From positions 1,116,001 to 1,180,000 of the forward strand of contig CAWFTJ010000007.1 of NCBI GenBank assembly GCA_963818685.1: a stretch of 64,000 nucleotides of DNA, given 5' to 3'. Source of the DNA: CAJCJE01 sp963818685. Its GTDB lineage: Bacteria; Actinomycetota; Actinomycetes; Mycobacteriales; Pseudonocardiaceae. The notes under the pieces are model-generated. The model made no database searches. It was not told the origin of the DNA and saw only the letters and a list, made by a program, of their open reading frames with translations. Made by a program: the position numbers and the translations under genes. Positions 41,613 to 51,350 of this stretch are shown here, piece by piece; the stretch's first letter is position 1; every line of letters begins with the position of its first letter.

Positions 41613-44582
41613 GTGAACGACAGAGCGCCTGCTACCACCGGGTTTGCCGGTCCGCTTGGCTCCGGCTGGTGGGCTCGGGGCCTCACTTCGCGGGAGCGGT
41701 CCTCGGGGGTGAGCGCGGAGCCCGAGTGGGCGGAGTTCGTGCGGCGGGCGATCACCGGGCTGGCGGTGACGGCGGAGGCGTCGGCGGTTTCGGAACGGAC
41801 CGAGTTGGCCGCGGTGTGTGCGCCGCTCGTTGAGCTGGCGGTCGCGGAACTGGCAGTGGATGCCGCCGAGGTCGACGTCGAATCTCTGGTCGGCGAGTTC
41901 CGGGCGTCGTTGGGGGAGCGGCTGGGGAAGGCGGCGGCGCGGACGCTGGTCACCGAGCTGAACGCGGCTCGGGTCGGCGGGCGGTTGGCCGGGGCCACCA
42001 GCGAGGAGCGGTTCGCGGACTTCGTGCGGACGACCGCTACCGGCGCGGGGCTTGCCGACCTGTTCACCACCTATCCGGTGCTGGCTCGGATTCTGGGCAC
42101 CGCCTGTCTGCACGCGGTGCGGGCCGGGCGGGAGCTACTGGCACGCTTCGTCGCGGATCGGTCCGCGATCGTGGCCGGGTTGCTGGGTGGCGTCGATCCG
42201 GGGCTGCTGGTGTCGGTCGCGGTGGGCAGCGGGGACTACCACCGAGGCGGGCGCTCGGTCGCCGTGCTGCGGTTCGAGTCCGGCGCGCGGATCGTGTACA
42301 AGCCGAGGTCGTTGGCGTTGCAGGCGCATTTCGACGAGTTGGTCGGCTGGCTGAACCGGGCGGTGCCGTGGCTGGAGCTGCGCACGATCGCCTCCCTCCG
42401 GCGCGGCGGGTACGGGTGGCAGGAGTTCGTGGCCTACCTCGCCTGCGCGGACGTCGCCGAGGTCGAGGCGTTCTACCAGCGGCAGGGCGCGCTGCTCGCG
42501 CTGATCAACGCACTGGACGGCACGGACATCCATCACGAGAACGTGATCGCCGTCGGCGACCAGCCGCTGTTGATCGACATCGAGACCCTGTTCCACCCGA
42601 CCTTGCTGCCGCCATCGGTCACCGGGCCGGACCCGGCCATGCGCGCGTTGATGTCCTCGGTGCAGCGCACCGCGATGCTGCCGACGCTGGTGGTCGGCGA
42701 GCACGGGGTGCTGGACATGTCCGGGGTCGGCGGCGACCGGGACCGCACGTATCCGCTGGACTCGGTGGCGATGGCGAACGAGGGCACCGACCGGATGCGC
42801 CTGGTGCGCGGCACGGTCACCTTCGCGGGAAGCGCGAACCGGCCGAGGGTCGACGGTGTCGACGCGTTGCCTGAAGCGCATGCGAACGCCCTGATCACCG
42901 GGTTCCGCGCGGCCTATGACGCGATCGCGCGCGGCGCGGACGAGCTGCTCGCCGACGACGGGCCGGTGCGGCGGTGCGCGCAGGACGAGATCAGGATCGT
43001 GGTGCGACCGACAAGGGCGTACGGCACGCTGCTCGCCGAGTCGACCCATCCCGACGTGCTGCGCGACGCGCGGGACCGGGACGAGTTGTTCGGCGTGCTG
43101 GCCGCCGACGCTGCCGACGAGCTGTCGCGGGCGTTGCTGCCACACGAGGTCGAGGACCTGTGGGCGGGCGATGTGCCGATCTTCCTTGGCAAGCCGGGAT
43201 CGCGCCAGGTGCGCGGGTCGTCCGGGAGGGTCGTGCCGACGTTGTTGGCGCGGACCGGGTTGGCCTCGGCCGAGGCGAAGATCGCGCGGATGGGCGAGAC
43301 CGATCGCCGCGAGCAGGAGTGGGTGATCCGGGCCGCGCTGGCCAGCCGCGCCGAGCCGGAGGAGCACGCGAGCGGCGCCCGGCGCGCCGAGTCGGTGACC
43401 GCGATCGTGCCGGACCCGGAACGCCTGCTGTCCTGCGCCTGCGGGATCGCGGACAAGATCGTGGCGCGCGCCCTGCACGACGAACAGCGGGCGAACTGGC
43501 TGACCATGGACCAGGTCGACGGGCGGCACTGGATGGTCATGCCGATGGGCGCCGGGTTCGGCGCCGGTTACAGCGGTGTCGCCGTGTTCCTTGCCCAGCT
43601 CGGCAGCCTGACCGGCATCACACGCTACACGGACCTGGCGCGCAAGGCGGTGCGGCCGATTCCTCGGCTCATCGACGCGATCGACGCGGACCCCCGGTTG
43701 GCTCGCGCGATCGGCTGCGGCGGGTTCCTCGGCCTCGGCGGGATCTGTTACGCGCTCGCACGGTTGGCGACCCTGCTTGAGGACCCGGACCTGCTGGACT
43801 GGCTGGATCGGTTGGTGCCGCTGGTCGGCGGCGCGGACGACGGCGTGCAGACCAGTGTCGCGGCCGGTCGGGCAGGCGGACTGGCCACGATGCTGGCCGT
43901 GCACGCGGAAACCGGCATGGTCGAGGCCAAGTCACTGGCCGAGGAGTTCGCGCGGCGGCTCGCTGAGCCCGCCGCACCACCTACCGAACATGTACCCGGA
44001 GATTCGCTGCCCACCAGCGGTTTCCAGTGGGGCGAGAACGGGGTCGGCTGGGCGCTGCTGCGGTTCGGCAGGGGCGATGGCGGGCAGCGCTACCTCGATC
44101 TCGGCCGCGCAGCGTTGACAAGGGACCCGGAGCCGGACGGCCCTGATCGGGACTACAGCTGGTGTTCCGGGTTGGCCGGACGCCTGCTGAGCTGGGCGGC
44201 GGATCGCCAGATCGCCGACGACGACCCGTGGCTGGAGCTGTTCACGGATCGGCCGATGCTGCGTGACATGTCGCTGTGCCACGGCGAGTTGGGCGTGCTC
44301 AACGCGCTGACCGCGGTCGGCGCGCGCGGCAGGGAGATCGCCGAGCGCGGCGCGGCGTTCCTGCTCGGCGCGCTGGAACGGTTCGGTCCGTCCTGCGGAC
44401 TGCCAGGTGGCGTGTCCGGCCACGGGTTGCTGACCGGGCTTTCCGGCATCGGTTACGGCCTGCTGCGGCTCGGCATGCCGGAGCGGGTGCCGTCGGCGTT
44501 GTTGTTCGAACCGACCGTCTTGACCACCGAAACATTGCACTATGAACAAACAAATCGCTATGGAGAGGGCACGGATACATGA
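41613..44582 (+). CDS. lanM: Class II lanthipeptide synthetase LanM
   Basis: About 989 aa from GTG 41613 (GTG 41592 also possible). The N-terminal dehydratase domain (lipid-kinase-like) has RIVYKPRSLALQAHFDELV and DIHHENVIAVGDQPLLIDIE, the ATP/phosphate and metal positions that phosphorylate and eliminate Ser/Thr. The C-terminal LanC-like cyclase has its zinc ligands Cys851 (WCSG) and Cys889-His890 (LCHGELG) plus GENGVGWALLRFG. Both halves look active. It overlaps by four bases (ATGA) a 67-aa peptide gene that contains no cysteine. No dedicated ABC transporter-protease (LanT) is nearby. Confidence 0.93.
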   Translation: MNDRAPATTGFAGPLGSGWWARGLTSRERSSGVSAEPEWAEFVRRAITGLAVTAEASAVSERTELAAVCAPLVELAVAELAVDAAEVDVESLVGEFRASLGERLGKAAARTLVTELNAARVGGRLAGATSEERFADFVRTTATGAGLADLFTTYPVLARILGTACLHAVRAGRELLARFVADRSAIVAGLLGGVDPGLLVSVAVGSGDYHRGGRSVAVLRFESGARIVYKPRSLALQAHFDELVGWLNRAVPWLELRTIASLRRGGYGWQEFVAYLACADVAEVEAFYQRQGALLALINALDGTDIHHENVIAVGDQPLLIDIETLFHPTLLPPSVTGPDPAMRALMSSVQRTAMLPTLVVGEHGVLDMSGVGGDRDRTYPLDSVAMANEGTDRMRLVRGTVTFAGSANRPRVDGVDALPEAHANALITGFRAAYDAIARGADELLADDGPVRRCAQDEIRIVVRPTRAYGTLLAESTHPDVLRDARDRDELFGVLAADAADELSRALLPHEVEDLWAGDVPIFLGKPGSRQVRGSSGRVVPTLLARTGLASAEAKIARMGETDRREQEWVIRAALASRAEPEEHASGARRAESVTAIVPDPERLLSCACGIADKIVARALHDEQRANWLTMDQVDGRHWMVMPMGAGFGAGYSGVAVFLAQLGSLTGITRYTDLARKAVRPIPRLIDAIDADPRLARAIGCGGFLGLGGICYALARLATLLEDPDLLDWLDRLVPLVGGADDGVQTSVAAGRAGGLATMLAVHAETGMVEAKSLAEEFARRLAEPAAPPTEHVPGDSLPTSGFQWGENGVGWALLRFGRGDGGQRYLDLGRAALTRDPEPDGPDRDYSWCSGLAGRLLSWAADRQIADDDPWLELFTDRPMLRDMSLCHGELGVLNALTAVGARGREIAERGAAFLLGALERFGPSCGLPGGVSGHGLLTGLSGIGYGLLRLGMPERVPSALLFEPTVLTTETLHYEQTNRYGEGTDT

Positions 44583-44782
44583 GCGACGTTGCGAACAATG
44601 GTCAGGCAACCGAAGACGTCACGAAGAACGCGGACGACGCGCAACACCCGGCCGGGCAGATCCGGGTTTCCCGAGTCAGCATGATTGGTATGCGGGTCGG
44701 CGCGTTGGCGGGTTTCGCCATGGCGTCCATGGCCGTGGCCGGCGTGTTCTCGCACATGGACACGACGTCGAGCATGGTGTAG
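44579..44782 (+). CDS. Candidate LanM substrate: 67-aa Cys-free peptide with hydrophobic helix
   Basis: ATG 44579 overlaps the lanM stop, the usual translational coupling. The front is polar and acidic (MSDVANNGQATEDVTKNADD), as in RiPP leaders. The back is a hydrophobic helix, residues 35-57 (MIGMRVGALAGFAMASM then AVAGVF), ending SHMDTTSSMV. There are eight Ser/Thr from residue 31 on but no Cys, so dehydration is possible while lanthionine rings are not, unless Cys comes from another peptide. It could instead be a small membrane protein. A strong terminator follows 49 bases later, ending the operon here. Confidence 0.65.
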   Translation: MSDVANNGQATEDVTKNADDAQHPAGQIRVSRVSMIGMRVGALAGFAMASMAVAGVFSHMDTTSSMV

Positions 44783-44831
44783 CGAACAGTTGTTCGGTGC
44801 ACAACGGTAAATCCAGCATTGTGGGGTGACG

Positions 44832-44864
44832 AATACCGTGCGCAGCTGAATTGCGCACGGTATT
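44832..44864 (+). terminator. Terminator of the lanM operon
   Basis: AATACCGTGCGCA-GCTGAAT-TGCGCACGGTATT, a perfect 13-bp stem with a 7-base loop. Confidence 0.85.
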
Positions 44865-44888
44865 TGGTCGGTTACCCGCCGAATTGAT

Positions 44889-44910
44889 CACGTTCGGTAT
44901 CTGGAACGTG
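44889..44910. promoter_or_regulatory. Inverted repeat upstream of the LuxR-family gene
   Basis: CACGTTC-GGTATCTG-GAACGTG, 7-bp arms and an 8-base spacer, 26 bases before the ATG. Possible autoregulatory site. Confidence 0.35.
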
Positions 44911-44936
44911 CGCATTTTCGCTCTAGGATCTGCGCT

Positions 44937-47846
44937 ATGAGGACTCGTTCCCCGCGCCTCATCGGTCGCCACGATGAGTTGGATGTGGTGGAACAGGCTC
45001 TCCGAGACGCGCGAAAAGGCACCGGCAGGGCCGTTTTCGTGGTCGGTGAGGCCGGCATCGGCAAGTCGCGGTTGGCCGCCGAGGCGGTGAGCAGGGCTTT
45101 CACCGCCGAGATGGTGGTGTTGCGCGGCCGAGGCTCGACAGTGGGGCCGATGGTGCCGTTCCGGCCGTTGACCGAGGCGCTGCTGTCGCTGTTCCGGTCG
45201 AGGGAGCTGCCGACCGACCGCTCGCTCGACCCGTACCGGCCGGTGCTGGGCCGGTTGGTGCCGCAGTGGGCGCGGCAGGACACGCCATCGGGCGGCGAAT
45301 CCCTTGTCGTGCTGGCCGAAGCGCTGTTGCGGCTGCTCAACGTGGTCGGGGCCGGTCGCGGTTGCCTGGTGGTGCTGGAGGATCTGCACGACGCCGACGT
45401 GGAAACCCTGGCCGTGCTCGAATACCTGGCCGACCACCTCGAATCCGAACCCATCGCGCTGCTGGCGACCTGTCGCACCGAACCGTCGCAGGCACTGGAC
45501 ATCGCGGACGCGGTCGAACGCGCCGGGCGCGGCGACCTGATCGAGTTGCCCCGGTTGGACTACGCGGACATGTGTCGACTGGCTGCGTCCTGCCTCGATG
45601 TCGAACCGGACGAGGTTCCCGATTCGGTGCTGCGCAAGGTCTGGGAGAGCAGCGTCGGCAACCCGTTCGTCGTCGAGGAACTGTTACAGGGCATGGTCGG
45701 CGGCGGCCAGCTCGTGCTCGGCGCGCGCGGCTGGCGCGAGGTCGATGCGGTGCGCGCGGAGATCCCGCAGACCCTGGTCCGGGTGATCAGCCAGCGCGTC
45801 GACCGGCTCGGGCCGCAGGCGAGGGAACTGTTGTGCGCGGCCGCGGTGCTGGGTATCCGGTTCCGGTTGTCGATGGTGCAGAAGATCATCGGCGTCGACG
45901 ACCACGTGCTGGTCAGCGAGTTGCAGGCCAGCGTGTCCGGCCAGTTGGTCTCCTCGGACGAGCGCGGCCCTGACTGGTACTCCTTCCAACACCCCCTGAT
46001 CGCCGACGCGTTGCTCAGCAGGCTGGCACCGGTCGAGCGGGTGGTTTATTCGCGGCGCGCGGCGGAAACCGTCGAGTCGATGCATCCGGACCTGCCCGGC
46101 GAGTGGTGCCAGGTGGTCGCGACACTGCGCCTCGCCGCTGGCGAACCGGTGCTGGCCGCCGCGCTGTTCGCCGAGGCAGGACGACGTGCGCTGGCCGGTT
46201 CGGCGGCCGGTTCGGCCATCACGTTGCTTGACAAGGCCGAGGCGCTGCTGGCCAAGCACGGCGCCGAGGCGGCGCGCGCGGAAGTGCTGGAAACACTGCT
46301 CTACGCATTGGCCGAGGCTGGCGAGTTCGAGCGGGCGTTCGCGCTGGCCAACACGCTGGACACCAGTTCGGCAGGGCTGTCCATCGAGCGCAGGGTCGCG
46401 GTGCGCGTCCGGTTGGCCTGGGTGGCGCAGATCGCCGGCCGCCACGAGGACTGTGTGGCGCAGGTGGCCGAGGCGCGGATGGCGCTCGGGCCGAATCCGA
46501 GCGAGGAACTGCGCGCTCCCGTCGACGCCATCTCGGCCCACCTTGCCCTGGACACGCCGGGCAGGAACAGGATGCACGAGGCGGAATCCCTGGCAAGAGC
46601 GGCGATCGAGCCGGCGGAGCGGGTACCCATGCCGGTCATCGCCTGCCAGGCGTGGTACGCGATCGGCGTGATCGTGCGCGCCCGCGACCTGGCCGAATCG
46701 GATGCGGCGCTGCGCAGGACCCAGTCCATCGCCGAGGAACACCGGCTGCCGATCTGGCGGCTGTACGGGCTCAGCGGCCAGGCAACGAACGCCTGGCTGG
46801 CTGAGGCGGACGCGAAACCACTGGCGAGCGCGCGCACCGAAGCCTTGCGGGTGGGTGCGATTACCGTCGCGCTGAACCTGGATTCCGTGCTAGCGCTGCA
46901 TGCCGTGCTGGGTGGCGACTTCGCCACCGCGCCCGGTCTGATCGACGAGGGCCTTGCCACCGTCCGACGACTGCAACTGCCGTCGCTGGAACGGTATCTG
47001 CTGATGACCCGCGCGGTACTGGCCGCCCACCAGGCGCGTCGCGACGACATGGAGGCCACCTGCGCGGAGTTCCTTGCGCGCGGCGGGGCGAAGTCCAGGG
47101 AACTGCCGCTCACGCTCGGCCTTGCCAGGACGTTCTGCGCGCTGCTTGAGGAGAACGTCGAGCTGGCCGAGCACGAACTGGGCGAGGTGCGGGCCAGTGA
47201 GGCAGCGAACCCGGTGCCGTTCTACCTTGCCGGCAGCAACGGCCTGCGGCTGCTGTTGGACGTGCTCGCCGAGCGGGTGGGGTGGCGCGAGTTCCGCGAT
47301 GTCAGCTCCTCCAGCACCAGCAAGATGCGCTGGAACCGGCACTTCGTGCAGCTCGCGCACGCGGTGCTGCTCGGCCGCGCCGGCCACCGGGCGAAGGCAG
47401 AGGCCGCCATGGCCCAGGCCCAGGAGTCGGCGGCGCCCTACACGATGGCAAGACACCTTGGCCTGCGGCTGGTCGCGGAACCGGCGAACGCGGATCGCTG
47501 GGGCGACCCGGTGACCTGGCTGCGCGCGGCGGCCGAATACTTCCGGCAGGCCAACGTCTCCTCGGTGACCAGTGCCTGCCGTGGCCTGCTGCGCCAGTAC
47601 GGCGAACCCGTGCCGCAACGGCGGACCGGCGCCGGCCGCATCCCGGCCGACCTGCGCGCGCTCGGCGTGACCGTGCGCGAGTTCGAGGTGCTTGAGCTGC
47701 TGGTACAGCGGATGACCAACAAGACGATCGCCAGCAGGCTGCACCTTTCCCCGCGCACGGTGGAGAAGCACGTGGCCAGCCTGCTGCTCAAGACCGACCA
47801 GCCGAACCGCTCCGCGCTGGTCGAGAACTGGCCGGGACACACCTGA
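44937..47846 (+). CDS. LAL-type LuxR-family transcriptional activator (AAA ATPase, HTH)
   Basis: 969 aa. The N-terminal AAA/STAND domain has Walker A GEAGIGKS (residues 37-44) and Walker B LVVLEDLHDADV. The middle is a long helical TPR-like region. The C-terminus carries a LuxR HTH (VTVREFEVLELLVQRMTNKT, IASRLHLSPRTVEKHVASLL). Such large ATP-binding LuxR proteins are typical pathway-specific activators in actinobacterial gene clusters. Its position between the lanthipeptide genes and the NRPS makes it the likely switch for one or both. It is followed by a bidirectional terminator shared with the convergent M28 gene. Confidence 0.93.
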   Translation: MRTRSPRLIGRHDELDVVEQALRDARKGTGRAVFVVGEAGIGKSRLAAEAVSRAFTAEMVVLRGRGSTVGPMVPFRPLTEALLSLFRSRELPTDRSLDPYRPVLGRLVPQWARQDTPSGGESLVVLAEALLRLLNVVGAGRGCLVVLEDLHDADVETLAVLEYLADHLESEPIALLATCRTEPSQALDIADAVERAGRGDLIELPRLDYADMCRLAASCLDVEPDEVPDSVLRKVWESSVGNPFVVEELLQGMVGGGQLVLGARGWREVDAVRAEIPQTLVRVISQRVDRLGPQARELLCAAAVLGIRFRLSMVQKIIGVDDHVLVSELQASVSGQLVSSDERGPDWYSFQHPLIADALLSRLAPVERVVYSRRAAETVESMHPDLPGEWCQVVATLRLAAGEPVLAAALFAEAGRRALAGSAAGSAITLLDKAEALLAKHGAEAARAEVLETLLYALAEAGEFERAFALANTLDTSSAGLSIERRVAVRVRLAWVAQIAGRHEDCVAQVAEARMALGPNPSEELRAPVDAISAHLALDTPGRNRMHEAESLARAAIEPAERVPMPVIACQAWYAIGVIVRARDLAESDAALRRTQSIAEEHRLPIWRLYGLSGQATNAWLAEADAKPLASARTEALRVGAITVALNLDSVLALHAVLGGDFATAPGLIDEGLATVRRLQLPSLERYLLMTRAVLAAHQARRDDMEATCAEFLARGGAKSRELPLTLGLARTFCALLEENVELAEHELGEVRASEAANPVPFYLAGSNGLRLLLDVLAERVGWREFRDVSSSSTSKMRWNRHFVQLAHAVLLGRAGHRAKAEAAMAQAQESAAPYTMARHLGLRLVAEPANADRWGDPVTWLRAAAEYFRQANVSSVTSACRGLLRQYGEPVPQRRTGAGRIPADLRALGVTVREFEVLELLVQRMTNKTIASRLHLSPRTVEKHVASLLLKTDQPNRSALVENWPGHT

Positions 47847-47879
47847 GCGGGCGGACACCGTTGTCGGTGCCCGCCCGCT
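47846..47879. terminator. Bidirectional terminator between the LuxR and M28-like genes
   Basis: AGCGGGCGGACACCG-TTGT-CGGTGCCCGCCCGCT: a 15-base stem with one internal mismatch, placed between convergent stops. Confidence 0.75.
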
Positions 47880-47898
47880 GCTGACTCAGGAGGAATGG

Positions 47899-49333
47899 CT
47901 ACTTGGCGTTCACGCCCTGCGTGCTCGTCGCGTAGGTGCCGATCACGAACGCCAGCGCACGGGCGTTGCGGAGCATCGCCGTGCGGTCGACGTTGTTCAG
48001 GGTGTCGCAGGTGATCTGGTAGCAGGGGTCGAACGCCACCCCTGCCGTCCCACCCCACTTGGCGACCTCGGTCTGCGTCTTGGTGGAATCCGCGCCGGTG
48101 AACACGCCACCGGTCGGGATGCCGGCGCCGGCGAAGGCGTTGTAGTCCCACCGGCCGGACAGCGGTGCCGCTTCGGTCTGTACCCCGGTCGCGTTGAAGT
48201 AGGCGTAGAACGCCTTCGTGATCGCGGCCGAACCAGCGCCCGGCAGCCCGTCGAGCACGAAGTAACCCGTGTTCGGCGAGCCGATCATCTCCGCGTTCAG
48301 GTCCAGCGCGATGTCCTGCTTGTCCTGCGCCGTGAGCGAAGCCAGGTAGGCGGCCGCGCCCGCGAAGCTGTACTCCTGCGCGCTGGTGAACACGAACCGG
48401 ACCGCGTTGGTGATCCTCGGCCACGCACCAAGGTGCAGTGCGTCCTGGAGCATGGCCGCGGTGCCGGTGCCGTTGTCGTTCTCACCGGCCCCACCGATGC
48501 TGTCCAGGTTCCCGTTGACCAGGACGACGTTGTGCGGGTTGCCCGTCCTGGTCTGGGCGATCAGGTTGGAACTGGTCCGCACCTGCTGCAACGCCCGCAC
48601 TTCGAGGGTCACCGTGATCCCCGGCTCGGCGGCCAGGGTCTGGCCGTCGGCCTGGCTGACCGAACCAGCCGGGATGTGGCCCTGCGACGGGTCGCTGAGC
48701 GCGGCCCGCAGCGGCCCTGGCACGTTGTTGTAGATGATCTCGGCCGCCGCGCCCGCCTGCGCCGCGATCTGCTCCTTGACCGCGAAGGTGCAACCGCCCC
48801 GCTGGACGAGCACGATCTTGCCGGCGGCCGCGACATTGGCGTAGTCGCCGATGGCGCAACCGGGGGCAGCGCTCACGGTGGAGGGGACAACTGCGATCGG
48901 CGCGGTGATGCCACCGACCGGCGTCGACGGCGAGTAGTCGATGATGTTGACCGGCACGGCCGCGCCGTTCACGGTGAGGTTCTGCGCGAGGCGCTCGAAG
49001 TAGTTGAACTGGAAGCTCTGCTTGGTGAGCGCTGAACCCGGCCCGTTCCAGCTTGGCCGTGACGTAGTTCTCCGACTGCGTGTAACCCGAGGTGCCCGGC
49101 TCACGGTTGCCGCCGTTGCGGTTCGAGATGCGCTGCAGGGTGTCGAGTACGTCGTCCATCCGGTTCAGGCTCACCCGCTGGGCGAGCGACCTGGCCAGTG
49201 CCGGACCGGCCGGCTGGTAGTCCGTTGCCGCCGACGCGATCGGCCCGACGGCGCTGGAGGCCACTGTTGCCAGTGCTGTCAGCAGCGTCACCGCCACAGC
49301 CCCTTTCCGTACAGACAGAGCCCGTACAGACAT
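47899..49333 (-). pseudogene. Secreted M28-family peptidase homologue, frameshifted and with zinc ligands replaced
   Basis: ATG 49333 follows AAGGAAGG and begins a signal peptide (VAVTLLTALATVASSAVGP). NRNGGNREPGTSGYTQSEN and YVTAKLERAGFS are normal M28 N-terminal sequence. The frame is then lost near 49034 and continues in another frame (ALTKQSFQFNYFERL) to the stop. The total is 3n+1, fitting a 2-base loss or 1-base gain. A PA-type insert precedes the peptidase core. Compared with Streptomyces griseus aminopeptidase, the ligand His of AHLDS is Asn (GNLDSI), the general base of GAEEL is Gln (SAQEY), the Asp of NFDMIGSPN is Glu (NAEMIGSPN) and the His of CYH is Gln (CYQITCDT). Only the NDNG Asp and one Glu remain, so it should be inactive even without the frameshift. 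Confidence 0.85.
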
Positions 49334-49471
49334 GGCACCTTCCTTTCCTATCTCAGTTGATGTTGAGCTGACCGGGCGGGAATCGCGCCAGCCGACGGTG
49401 AGCAACATTCGTGTGCCGGCCGGCGAAGGTCCATAGCCAATTCCGGGCCAGGGACCGGTCCATTTCCAGAT

Positions 49472-49490
49472 CCGGGCCACTTTGGCCCGG
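49472..49490. promoter_or_regulatory. Inverted repeat in the M28/NRPS divergent region
   Basis: CCGGGCCA-CTT-TGGCCCGG, 8-bp arms, 79 bases before the NRPS start. A candidate binding site for the LuxR activator. The related half CCGGGCCA occurs again at about 49444. Confidence 0.4.
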
Positions 49491-49568
49491 AATGGCACGG
49501 GTGGCTCGGCGCGCCCGAAGTCACGATTTCTCGTGTCAACCACAGATCCGACTTCACCGGGGCGTGAG

Positions 49569-51350
49569 ATGATCGACTCAAGCGGTGCCGAATCCTTGAC
49601 CTTGCCCGAGTTGTTCAGCCGACGGGCGCACCAGACGCCGAACCGGGCGGCGATCCTCGCGCCCGGTTCGGCTCACCCGGTGTCCTATGTGGAACTCGAC
49701 CGGCGCGCGAACCGGCTGGCGCACCTGCTGATTCGGCACGGCATCGGCACCGAGTCCGTTGTCGCGGTTACCCTGCCCCGTGACGTGGACCTGGTGGTCG
49801 CGCTGCTCGCCATCACCAAGGCGGGCGGCGCCTACCTGCCGATCGACCCCGATTATCCGTTGTCCCGCCAGGAATTCATGCTGGCCGACGCCAAGCCGAC
49901 CATCTGGCTGACCACCTCCGGCACGGTGAGTTCGGCGGACGCACTCTGCCTGGACGACCCGGCAGTGCTCGCGGCCCTTGCCGAGCAGCCCGACACCGAC
50001 CCGGACGCGCCCCGCCCGGCTGATCGCCTCGCCTACATCATGTACACGTCCGGTTCGACCGGCACGCCCAAGGGCGTCATGGTCACCGACGCGGACGTGG
50101 TCGCACTCGCCGCCGATGCGCGCGTCGGCCAACCCGCGCGGATGCTGGTGCACTCGCCGCAGTCCTTCGACGCGTCCACCTTCGAGGTGTGGGCGACGCT
50201 GCTCTCCGGCGGCCAGCTGGTACTCGCGCCTGCCGGCGAGGTCAACCTGGACACGCTGGCCGAGGTGCTCACGGCGGGCAAGCTCGACCGGGTGTGGCTG
50301 ACCGCCGGCCTGTTCTCGTTGCTGGCCAATGACCATCCCGAATGCCTGCGCGGGGTGACGCAGGTGTGGGCAGGTGGCGACGTGCTGCCGCCCGCCGCGG
50401 TGCGCCGGGTGCAGGCCGCCTGCCCCGGCGTCACCGTGGTCAACGGCTACGGCCCGACCGAGACCACCACCTTCGCCACCACGCACGCGGTCACCTCACC
50501 CGAGCAGGTCGGCGAGTCGCTGCCGATCGGCCGCGCCCTGGACGGCATGCGCACGTACGTACTGGACGAGTCGCTGGCACTCGTGCCGGCCGGCGAGGTC
50601 GGCGAGCTGTACATCGCAGGCGCCGGCCTCGCAAGGGGTTACCTGAACCGCGCCGCGCTGACAGCAGACCGATTCGTCGCCGACCCGTTCGCAGCCAACG
50701 GCGAGCGCATGTACCGCAGCGGTGACCTGGTGCGCGCCAACGCCGAAGGCGAACTGGAGTTCGTCGGCCGGGCCGACGAACAGGTGAAGATCCGCGGCTA
50801 CCGCATCGAACTCGGCGAGGTCCAGGCCGCCGTCGCCACACACCCCGATGTCGCGCAGGCACTGGTCATGGCGCGCGAGGACCGACCAGGCGACCGGCGC
50901 CTTGTCGCGTACGTGGTGCCGCGCGAGGGAAGCACAGGCCCCGACCTGGCCGGCTTGCACGCGCACGCCAACACCACCCTGCCGGAGTACATGCTGCCGG
51001 CCGCGCTGGTGGTGCTGCCCGCGTTCCCGTTGACGGCCAACGGAAAGGTCGATCGGCGCGCGTTGCCGGCGCCGCAGGTGAGCGGAACCGGCCGGGCGCC
51101 GAACAACGAGCGCGAGCGGGTGCTGTGCGGGATCTTCGCCGAGGTGCTCGGCCTTGCCGAGGTCGGCATCGACGACGACTTCCTGTTGCTGGGCGGGCAT
51201 TCGCTGCTCGCCATGCGCGCGGCCGGCCGGATCAGGGCCACGCTCGGCGTTGAGGTGCCGGTCGGCCTGCTGTTCGAGACGCGCACGGTGGAGGCTCTGG
51301 CGCAGCGGCTCGACGACGCCGAGCAGGCGCGGCCGCGCCTACTGCCGATG
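49569..51350 (+). other. NRPS module 1 (A-PCP, loading), Val-like pocket
   Basis: A1 shows YTSGSTGTPKG (residues 159-169) and the core SFDASTFEVW. The specificity residues read D-A-F-W-W-G-G-T-F by alignment to GrsA, closest to the valine-type code DAFWxGGTF, but with Trp at position 299. PCP1 is DDDFLLLGGHSLL. Substrate call: small aliphatic, Val-like, moderate to low certainty. Confidence 0.6.
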
